Positions 55,502-64,000 of a DNA stretch of 64,000 nucleotides are shown in pieces (position 1 is the first letter of the stretch; each line of letters begins with the position of its first letter). The position numbers and the translations under genes were made by a program. The stretch comes from Trachythela sp. YZ-2020 (taxonomy: Eukaryota; Cnidaria; Anthozoa; Malacalcyonacea; Clavulariidae): assembly GCA_016169945.1 (NCBI GenBank), contig JADLSH010000082.1, positions 1,240,001 to 1,304,000 on the forward strand, written 5' to 3'. The notes beneath the pieces are model-generated. The model worked only from the letters and a program-made list of their open reading frames with translations, was not told the origin of the DNA and made no database searches.

Positions 55502-55778
55502 CTGGGTATATCCTTTCAGATACCACATTACCATCCATAATTCCTGTGAATATACAAGGCGTGAAATTGTGGGCATAGAAATTATCCCCCTTACACCATG
55601 AAACACGTCATATCGTCACTGTCAGTGGGTCGAAGAGACAGTCCATGCCTATTTTCAATGTTGAAATAGTCTCACTCGATGGAAATTCAAGTCACTGGGA
55701 CAAAAATGCCCAACTTCACCACTATTAAGTGACGCAAGCGCTAAACCAAACCCACTGCCACGAAGTATTAATGAGTGC

Positions 55779-56063
55779 ATGTACAAGGGTCCTACACTAC
55801 AACCGTTACTGTGGAACATAGTGATAAGAGCTCGAATGGCTCCAAAACTGCTGATCGGAGACACTCAACAGGCATTCCTTCAAGTCGGTTTGAAACCAGA
55901 AGATAGAGATGCCTTTCGATTCGTGTTCGAATTATTAGACGGGACGGAAGAACAGTTCAGATTCACCAGTATACCATTTGGCGCGGAGGCGAGCACCTTT
56001 CTTCTTGGAGGCACTTTGCAACACGATTATAACGGTCAGCCACCAGAGCAGTATACGAACACT
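55779..56063 (+). pseudogene. BEL/Pao reverse transcriptase, first part
   Basis: MYKGPTLQPLLWNIVIRAR then LLIGDTQQAFLQVGLKPEDR (Asp of the GD catalytic position), FRFTSIPFGAEASTFLL. This is the BEL/Pao RT palm start. The preceding fingers are poorly preserved (55500-55760), consistent with a deletion. The frame ends where the LINE enters at 56064; it resumes in the same frame register at 59035. Confidence 0.85.
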
Positions 56064-56333
56064 GGTCTTTCCCTGTTAAAATCATACCTCACAAATCGCA
56101 ACCAAGAATGCCAAGTAAATGGGTAATCATCTCGTCAAAAAGGGTAATCAATGTGGGGTGCCCCAAAGTTCTATTTTAAGGCCTTTACTCTTTCTACTAT
56201 ATATGAATGATCTACCTCGATGTTTGAGTCAAACAAAACCTCGACTATTTGCTGATGACACAAACTTGACGGCTACCGGAAAATCAATTGTTGATCTTGA
56301 AAATGCAATGAATTCGGATTTGGAACGCCTTAA

Positions 56334-58003
56334 AGTGCACCTCACCCCAAAATTTTTTTTTGGCTTTATCAAATCTCGGCATAATTTCTAGTATATCCGT
56401 GAATTTTTTTTTAATTTGGTCAAATCGTTCGATTTTTATGGCGTTTTGAACTTAGCTTTCGATGGACCTTGGCCGTCGTATTTCTAATCAAAAAGAGCCT
56501 GGGTCTAGCCCATTTTCTGACGTCACACAAGGTAGTCGGCATTTAGCTTTGATCGGCTTGTATTCAGTTCGCCATTTCGGCTTTGCTTGCCTCGAATCGA
56601 AGTTTACACTGTTTTTTTCTGGCTATCATGTCTAACCATGAAACAGACTAGTACACAGGATATATATAATTGCTATATATTGATAGAATCAGCTTTAGAA
56701 GAGCAATCTAACAATATGCTGCATTAAGCTATACTGATCTGTAAGACTGTATTATTTAGTTCGAGCACGTTGAAAATCCAACTTCGCACGCGTGTAGGCA
56801 TCTAAAACTACAACTTGTTTACACGATATAGGTCACTGCTATATATACCAAAAAATCGCCTTTTTCTGGGCTATCTTTTGATATGAAGCATGAGAATATA
56901 TCTTGATTATTGACTTCAGGCGCGTCAAAAAGGTTTACCCTTGCTACAGCACAATTAGTACACACGATATATTTTCGTCGCAGTTGACCCGCGAAACATA
57001 CATCAATTTTCGTGCACATTTCCTTGAGAACTACATACGTTCCAAACATCTAAGATGCGTAGATCGAAAGCTCTGTTCAAGAGAAACATTTTACGTACAG
57101 TTTCGCGCTTGTAGGTCTGATAGTGGCTGAGTTATGTCACTTATGAAGCAATATCCAAATGGAATATTACCGTCACTTTCGCAGCGACAATTTCACCGCG
57201 GCGCGAAATGAACTTAGTAAAATATATTTAAAGCTATTTTGATGATAAACACATGTTTTATGCATGGTAGAAAGCTGTAGGCATGACCTATGGCATGACG
57301 AACACGCTCATAGTTGTTTCAAGGTTGTAGATGCAATATTTACAAAGTTATACGGGCAAATAGTTCGGTTGTATATCTCTTTAAACCGGTATCCGTTCTT
57401 TAAAGTCCTGCGCTTGAAAGCTGAAAACATACAGTAATGTTTGAATGGAAATACACAAGCTATATAGACATATCATACATGAAAATAAAGCTCTCTTCAT
57501 GACGGGATAGCTATTGGTTATTTCAAGTTCGTTAGTTCATTATTTATCGAGTTATTCGCCCACAGGAAAAGTATACTAAAATTCAACGGCACTAAACTTC
57601 TAAAAAATACATAATCCCGGCGAAACATACATCGATTTTCGTGCATATTTTCTTGATAACTACACACGTTCTATGCATGTAAGATGCATAGATCGAAAGC
57701 TCTGGTCAAGAGAAACATTTTACGTACGGTTTCGTGCTTGTAGGTCTGATATATCATATGTAGATGGACGACAGTATACAGGGAATTTGCATGTGGGCAA
57801 TCTCGTCCCCCGATGTGGGCCGAAAGTTTATTTTGACGAGTCCCTTGCGTGACGTCACGAAATTTACTCTTTCCAGACTCCTCGTAACGACGGACAAGGT
57901 CCATCAAAAAGTGCCTTTTTGCCAACTTTAAACTGCCATAAAAATCGAACGATTTGACCAAGATTTGATACAGCCAAAAAAAATTTTTGGGGTGAGGTGC
58001 ACT
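56334..58003. mobile_element. TTAA-target DNA element nested in the LINE
   Basis: Ends AGTGCACCTCACCCC and GGGGTGAGGTGCACT are inverted, with TTAA on both sides (56330-56333 and 58004-58007). The inversion extends inward, with gaps, for about 200 bp: 'tttggtcaaatcgttcgatt', 'tttatggc', 'gatggaccttg.ccgtcgt' and 'tgacgtcac' occur in both arms. Two internal direct repeats of about 130 bp lie at 56994-57122 and 57622-57752. No transposase was found. The LINE frame lies on both sides and is uninterrupted if this block is disregarded, which fixes the insertion point. Confidence 0.9.
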
Positions 58004-58032
58004 TTAAGCAATGGTTAATTGCAAATAAGCTA

Positions 58033-58205
58033 AAGGCTGACTTCCATTCAGTGCAAAATGTCGCGCGATCGACTTTTTGCGATCGTTTTCTTTTGAATTA
58101 TGAGCCCCCGACTGGAACGGACCCGGTCGAGTGCTCATAATTAAAAAGAAAACGATCGCAAAAGGTCGATCGCGCGACATTTTGCACTGAATGGAAATCA
58201 GCCTT
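58033..58205. mobile_element. Hairpin MITE nested in the same LINE
   Basis: AAGGCTGACTTCCATTCAGT and onward (about 80 bp, including GTCGCGCGATCGAC and GATCGTTTTCTTTT) pair with the right arm ending ATGGAAATCAGCCTT. The loop is about 25 bp, 'cccccgactggaacggaccc'-like. It is 26 bp from the TTAA element, inside the same LINE. Confidence 0.9.
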
Positions 58206-59034
58206 AGGCCTTAATGTTGCAAAAACAGAATACATATTAATTGGATCGAAGTCGATGATAGAAAATATTTCACATGCCCAACCCAATATTGTGATAGATA
58301 ATAAATCAATTAAACAAGTGCATGAATGTAAAACCCTTGGAGTAAAAGTTGATCAGCATCTTTCTTGGAAGGGTAATACTGAAAACATTTGTAAGAAAAT
58401 CACTGCTAGAATATCAGCAATGCGTCGTCTTAGGGAATTTACTGACAAAGATACACTACTTTCTGTATATAATTCTATCGTTCGACCATACTTGAATTAT
58501 TGCTGTGAAGTATGGGATGTTTTGGGGGAAACACAATCTAAAAGGCTCCAAAACCTCCACAATAGATCTGCACGGATTATAATGAATATGAACAATGATA
58601 CAGATCACTCGATTGCTTTAACCGCATTATGTTTAAGCTACTAAATAAAATGGGGCCCAATCACTAACTGATCTTTTCACCCATAAAAATGAGATAACAA
58701 ACTATGAACTTCGTGGCATATCAAGTTCCCTCTGTTCACCACAACCTCGCACAAATAGCATGAAAACAAGTTTCATGTAGAAGAAATAATGGAAAGCAAA
58801 TATCTTCCTTGTTTTAAGAATAAAATTGCCACTCACACCTTCGATATTGGAAACTAACGTAACATATTGTGTAAATAGATAATATTCCTTTCGTTAATTT
58901 AGGTCTTTGTAAATAGCTTTCTAGTATCAAATAGTTCTTTATATATTTTTGTATTTTTGTACACGCCCCTTGTGGAAAACAGCTCAGGTGGATATGGTCA
59001 GCGTGTTTAAATAAAGTTTTACTACTACTACACT

Positions 59035-61320
59035 CTTCAGACACTTAAAGAGAACACCTATGTCGATAACTTAATGAAGACCGGGGACAGTGTTGAAGAA
59101 TTGAAGGAATTTAAGCACGAGGCAACGACCATTATGGAGGAGGGGAAGTTTCCTGTACATAAATGGGAGTCGAATGTTCAGTCTCTTGAGAGTGCGGACA
59201 TGCCCAATCCTGGAAAGATATTGGGTTTGACATGGCATGAACGAGATGACGTACTGGAGATCCAAGTTCCTGAGAGAGATAACGGACAGCGAGTTACGAA
59301 GAAATTCATCTTGAGTTATTTGACAGGAATTTACGATCCGCTTGGAATTATATCCCCAACGGTAGTGGAAGTTAAACGCATCTATCGTGAAGCGTATGAT
59401 GAAAATCAAAGCTGGGATTCAGAAGTGTCTACGTTACTAGCCAAAGATTGGTTAAAATGGACTAGACAACTTCGCAACGTACGAATACCGAGGAGTGTGA
59501 TTCGAGAATGCAGGAAAGTGAAGGCCATTCACTTCCATCTCTTTGCTGACGCGAGCAATTTGGCTTGTTCCGCGATGACCATCGCCGTTGTTGAACACGA
59601 TACGGGAACAGTGAAAGGGTTTCTTACGTCAAAATCCCGGATCTCTAAGCGCAACACATCGATCGCACGGTTGGAATTGATAAGTGGCCAGATGGCAGCA
59701 AATATGGCGAGAAATCTTGTCAATGCTTTAAAGAGACTACGCATCAGATCAATTACCGTCTGGATGGGCAACCTGGTCGCGCTTTACTGGATTTCAAGTC
59801 CCGGGAAAGCTTGGAAGGTGTTTGTTGCAAACAGAGTGAGAAAGGTTGCCGAAATAACGGAGGAAATTGGCATTCAATGGAAGTATGTGCCGTCAGGAAA
59901 GAATGTCGCAGACGCGGGAAGTCGAGGAGCTACGCTCAGACAAATGGAAAGTAAAGGTTGGTACGATGGTCCGGAATGGCTGCCAAACAAACTTGATTGG
60001 CCTCCCCAGCCGAAGTTGCAGCACACGTCATCAGTGACAAATGAAGAGAAACCGATCAAGGAAATAGTTGCATTTACGGATGAAAACCAACCAGACGAAT
60101 GGGATCTCTTGTTAAAGCGTAAACCTTATTGGAACACTCTAAGAATTACCGCTTGGGCATTACGATTTGTCCATAACAGGCGAGCCAAGAAGATGAGAAC
60201 AGAGAAGAAACACGGTCCATTAACTACCGACGAGATAATACGCTCCAGAGACATCTGGACTATGAAAGTACGACGAAACATTCCTGAAGATACAGAGAGT
60301 AGAGGTTGGAGACTAGAGATACACGAGAAAACAATGATTCTAAAATGTGTTGGAAGCATTCGAGGTTATTCACCAATTTATCTGGAAAACGGATTGTTTG
60401 TCGAGAAACTTATTCGTCACATTCACGAACAGACATTGCATTTGGGAGTAGCTGGTACAATGGGTGCTATTCGAGAGGAATGGTGGATTCCCCGTTCGCG
60501 ATCATTAGTAAAGAAAGCGATAAATGACTGCCATACATTTAAAGTGTTCTCAACGAAACCATACAGTAAGACCGACATATCACCATTACCTCAATTTCGT
60601 ACGGAAGTGAGTAAGCCTTTTCAAACCACTGGTGTCGATTTCGCCAGGCCGCTGGTTTACATGGTCGACAAGAATAAAGAAGGGAAAGCGTCGATTCTAA
60701 TTTTCACTTGCTCAGTCACGCGAGCTGTTCATCTCGAAGTTACGAAGTCTCAAACGGCAGACGAATTCCAAGACAAGTTAAACGCCTTTATAAGTCGAAA
60801 GACGAGACCACAACGCATTGTATCGGACAACGCAGCCGTCTTCAAAACTACTGCCCAGTGGATAAAGAAGACCAGGGAGAGTGAAGTGCTACAAGATTTC
60901 CTGGCCAAGCAAAGAATAACATGGCAATTTAATTTAGCAAAATCCCCTTGGTGGGGAGGAATGTACGAAAGAATCATAAAAGAAGTAAAGAAGACGCTGT
61001 ATAAGACACTAGGGAAGACTCATCTTACGTACGAACAGCGAAGTGCAGTAGTGATGGACATTGAACGCCATCTTAATAACCGCCCTGTAACCTACATCGA
61101 AAGTGACGGAGGAGAGCCACAAGTTCTGACGCTTAATACCATTTTATGGGGTGATGATTCGTATATTTTAGAAGACCGATATCAAGACGAAAGCGCAGAT
61201 ACAAAGATGCAGAAACGTCTCAACGCTGCCAGACAGCACGCATGGAATCGTTGGCACAAGGAATACATCCACAGTCTCATGGAGTCACACCGCATAGTCA
61301 AAGGTGATGGGCAACTATAG
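59035..61320 (+). pseudogene. BEL/Pao pol: RT end, RNase H, integrase (748+ codons open)
   Basis: The frame is open from 59035 (first Met 59074). It begins [17 protein letters not shown], the RT catalytic box with Asn at the second Asp. Then [13 protein letters not shown] and [12 protein letters not shown], RNase H with FADAS (~aa 155), [20 protein letters not shown] in place of the usual Asp-containing block, and ADAGSRG. The integrase has H...HLG then CHTFKV, where the second Cys of HHCC is Phe, [15 protein letters not shown] and [13 protein letters not shown] giving D, D and E. It ends at 61320; a tail in another frame (61310-61500, [13 protein letters not shown]) is the normal C-terminus. 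It is well conserved but carries at least three active-site-type substitutions and a terminal frameshift. Confidence 0.92.
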
Positions 61321-61662
61321 TACTCGGGAAGGAAAAGAACCGTGGACTTTGGAAGAAAGACAAAGTATTGCGACGTATCGTTGGAAAGGTTGGGGTTGTG
61401 CGGGGAGTTGTTCTTTTGCATAAGGGTCACGAAATTGAACGACCCATTCAATTAGTTGGCCTCTGGAACTACGAACCAGAACCGGGAATTCCAACACAAT
61501 AAATTGAAGAGAAACGGGAGAGACCACAAAGACAAGCTGCGAAAGATGCTAAACAAAAGATTAGCTATTTTTCACAACAAGACAATGAAATGAGTATGAC
61601 TGATAATATTGAGTTTATAGGGTAAAAATATTCAAGAAAACATTCATATTTTTAGGGGAGTG

Positions 61663-61873
61663 TGATCCGAATTTGAGGAGTTCACCTGTACGCAGGATAG
61701 ATGATGGACAGAACCGGGGGGATAAAGATAGTATAAAACGAACACGAGGAGATACGAACAACGAACGTTCAACGAGTGAATATAGGTTTAAGTTTTGTAT
61801 TTTATTTTATTATTTTTCTACTAAACGTAATTTTATGTATGTGTGAGTGTGTGCCGAGTAACGGGTCGGTACA
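61663..61873 (+). repeat. BEL/Pao 3' LTR
   Basis: Follows the purine tract at 61654-61660. It matches the 5' LTR throughout, with substitutions and an extra segment 'acgaacaacgaacg'. The PPT and TGA start agree with normal LTR borders. Confidence 0.9.
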
Positions 61874-61877
61874 GCTT

Positions 61878-62874
61878 AATGGGTCAACAAACTTTTTGGA
61901 ATACTCTAACAAAGACTTAAAATAGCTGTTATGGCCATTGTAATTCTGTACAGCAAAATAAACATACAATACAAATCTTCATTTGACTCAAATGGAAAAT
62001 AGGATTCACTATGAAACTACAGTAAATTAAATTAAACTGCCAGAGTAACAGTTATTCTCAGCAGGTTTTACTTTAGAGATCCCAAAAATGGTCACTCTAA
62101 ATCAACTGTGCAGTTTTGCAGTTGATTCAACATCTTGTTAGTGAAAAAGCTTACTCAATAGGAAAAGTTCTGTTAATACTTGAATCAGTAGAAATTTAGA
62201 TATGGCCATTGAAATTTAATAATATATATACATCGTTAAGGCAGAAAGTATGATTACCTCACTATAATGTGTCAGCAAAAGATAGGAGACTGGTAAACTG
62301 TGTACAGACTGTATACACTTGTGCCATTCCTTGTCGACCCATGGGTGAGCTACCGAGATCTGGGTAGTTGATTCACAGTAATTGGTCCACTTTTAACTTA
62401 GCAGATTCTGATCGGTTATGCCTAACAATCAATGAACTTTGGAACTTGATCAACTGTTCAAAATACAAAATACATTTTCCTGACACTCTGGATTTGTTGA
62501 AAGTTTCTACTGTAAATGCTTCAAATAATTATACTTTTGATACAGAGATGTTTTCAATATCTTGCGGTTTAATGTGATAGCTGATCGAACATATAGCACA
62601 CAAAATTAGGGAGTTAAGTTTAATACTAGCAATTGTATGAGTATATCTGGTTTGTTTACAGAAACTGGAAACAAAATATCAAGGTAAAAACTTTGTTGAC
62701 TTTTGAGTCCAGCCTATCAGAATCTGCTAAGTACAAAGGGGACCAATCAGTATCAACACCCAGATCTAGGTTGCTCAGCTTGGTGTCGACAAAGAATGAC
62801 ACAGTTTTTCACATACATTCTGTGCAAAGGCTTGGATGTAAACACCTGTTCTAATTAGCTGAGTTTTAGCCCAT
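61878..62874. other. No recognisable gene
   Basis: 'taatgggtcaacaaac' after the BEL element is the right half of the interrupted dispersed repeat. A 69-codon frame at 62368-62577 and a 73-codon frame at 62633-62854 show no domain. Confidence 0.4.
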
Positions 62875-62985
62875 TAACTGGCAGTACCATACCACTGACG
62901 AGTAAAATATCTGGCGTTAGACAGAGTAAAATACTAAAGTAGGGCTCATCTGGGCACATTGCAAGCTAGTGGGTTAATGTTGCCT
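62875..62985 (+). repeat. Dispersed repeat, uninterrupted copy
   Basis: 'gacgagtaaaatatctggcg', 'ttagacagagtaaaata', 'agtagggctcatctgggcac', 'attgcaagctagtgggttaa'. Partial copies are at 12191-12231 and, split by the BEL element, at 53850-53901 plus 61874-61893. Confidence 0.75.
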
Positions 62986-64000
62986 TGCATAGTGCATCAC
63001 TGATTTGCTGTGACAAGGTGTTCCTAGTACCTGAGACCATACAACACAGCCCAAGTGTCACCTGCTGAGCAATGTGATTTTATTCGTTATACAATATGTA
63101 ATTTATAATCTACGGTATAATAAGTAAATATATAATTCATCATGTTGAGGGGATCACATAAGGACCAAAGGTCAATTTTTAATATACACCTACAGGATTT
63201 ATCCCAATCAGTTGTAAATTAGGGCGATTTTTATTAATTCACATCAAATCGCTCAGCACGTAACATTCAATGCCTTTAGGCAATAGGGCACATACACAAT
63301 GATGTTATCACATGTGCTGCTAAACTCATGTATATTATTAACAGTTGTATGAACCTTTATGAAATGTATTATAAAAACTAGATTGTCATCTGATTGATTT
63401 ATTCTATGACAAATGACTGTTTTATACTGTATGACACCAAAAATGCCATGCAATGATGACATTTTGCATTTTAACAATGAATTTGATTAGAAAATGATTA
63501 TAAAATCAATCTATTGTCAGTATCATTTGAGTGGTTGATGCATGCAAGACATGAGTGTCGAGCTGTGGTCAGAGTGTGTATTAAATACAGTACCTTTTTA
63601 AATAGCCACTTCGCCTCATACTGAAAGAAATCATGTCCTGACTCGACTTTTAAGCGATGGACCAGTTGGCAATTGAAAATCAAAGATATCTTAATATAGA
63701 ATGAATCAATGAAAATTATATCTGTTTTATATGATCTGAGTTAAACTTGTAAAATGTACAAGAAAAGTTGAATAAGCAAACACCAGTGCTTCCACTGTCC
63801 AAAAATAATTTCCTTCCCAGCTGCTCAAAATTTCCTTCTTTTTGACAAAATTTCCTTCCAAAATTTATTTAAATTCCTTCCACTTTTTCTTGTGGATTTT
63901 GAATAGAATTAACGAGATTTAGGTAGTTTAATTAAAAGCACATTATATCAATTTATCTTGAATGGTCCATTTCTCGCGTTAAAGAATTATGGAGGTTGCA
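62986..64000. other. No recognisable gene
   Basis: Short minus frames at 63253-63477 and 63498-63683 have no domains. Around 63800-63900 'aaaatttccttcc' recurs four times, a small degenerate tandem repeat. Confidence 0.4.

Larger units (their letters stand above)
56064..59029 (+). mobile_element. LINE inserted in the BEL reverse transcriptase
   Basis: The insertion begins at GGTCTTTCC and ends with AATAAAGTTTTACTACTACT. ACACT is repeated at 56059-56063 and 59030-59034, a 5 bp duplication. Coding pieces: 56064-56391 (KSYLTNRNQECQVNG, CGVPQSSILRPLLFLLYMND, LFADDTNL with catalytic DD) and 58201-58644 (TLGVKVDQHLSWKG, VRPYLNYCCEVW, RLQNLHNRSARI). It is 5'-truncated inside the RT and itself interrupted by 56334-58003 and 58033-58205. 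Confidence 0.88.
53902..61873 (+). mobile_element. BEL/Pao LTR retrotransposon with nested insertions
   Basis: LTRs of 200 bp (53902-54101) and 211 bp (61663-61873) start TGA and end GGTACA. GCTT is directly repeated outside (53898-53901 and 61874-61877). A PBS-like TTGGGGCCGTGACCAGGAT follows the left LTR, and a purine tract AGGGGAG precedes the right LTR. Gag, reverse transcriptase, RNase H and integrase pieces lie in BEL order on the + strand. The reverse transcriptase is cut at 56063 by a LINE that ends at 59029. A deletion has also removed material between protease and reverse transcriptase. Confidence 0.93.

Noticed and set aside
56819..57961. Frames inside the TTAA element (for example 56903-57130 and 57671-57961)
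   Set aside because: They fall in inverted arms and direct repeats of a non-autonomous element and share no transposase motif.

Overview
This is an AT-rich animal genomic window. The repertoire (restriction-like-endonuclease LINEs, LINEs with a PHD-type finger before the endonuclease, BEL/Pao and Gypsy elements, a tyrosine-recombinase plus Myb/SANT gene, many hAT-like and TTAA-type MITEs, tRNA-derived SINEs) suits an invertebrate metazoan, most likely a cnidarian. That assignment is inference from element types. No prokaryotic genes, rRNA genes, CRISPR arrays or convincing functional tRNA genes were seen.

Host coding sequence is sparse. Two well-formed + strand exons stand out: a calcium-binding EGF exon (20062-20184, phase 1-1) and a YWTD (LDL-receptor class B) beta-propeller exon (38552-38930, phase 1 in, phase 2 out). 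Order, strand, splice sites and phase agree with the EGF-to-propeller junction of an LDLR/LRP-type receptor, so they are probably neighbouring exons of one receptor gene across an ~18.4 kb intron. A weak signal-peptide/Cys-rich candidate exon lies on the minus strand at ~15.1 kb and another weak candidate at 42.6 kb.

Layout. 0-7.5 kb: a hAT-type MITE, two decayed R2-like LINE tails, a recombinase-like N-terminal fragment, a TIR element, and a broken tyrosine-recombinase/SANT gene followed by a tandem repeat. 10.4-18.8 kb: a 670 bp foldback, two arrays of a TAGCACC motif, a CR1-like LINE tail, two hAT-like elements and a GGCGTAAC-ended MITE with its own nested foldback. 19-20 kb: a TAAG microsatellite and a SINE, then the EGF exon. 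21.4-25.1 kb: a decayed Gypsy element on the minus strand. 27.7-29.5 kb: the 5' half of a LINE split by a TA-flanked MITE. 30-31.3 kb: foldbacks and a second hAT-type MITE of the first family. 32.4-35.0 kb: a TTAA-flanked DNA transposon with transposase remnants. 36-48 kb: LINE fragments, the YWTD exon, and a near-complete LINE with a 690-codon reverse transcriptase. 49-53 kb: a tRNA-like SINE cluster, a fresh 299 bp tandem duplication and an AT-rich degenerate repeat field. 53.9-61.9 kb: a BEL/Pao element with both LTRs, holding a LINE that itself holds a TTAA element and a hairpin MITE. The last 2 kb holds another dispersed repeat copy.

The clearest biology here is insertion history: several insertions have exact target-site duplications that can be read directly, and one stack is at least four levels deep. 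Every transposon coding region seen carries at least one visible lesion except the RT frame at 44.1-46.2 kb, whose lesion is an upstream frameshift.
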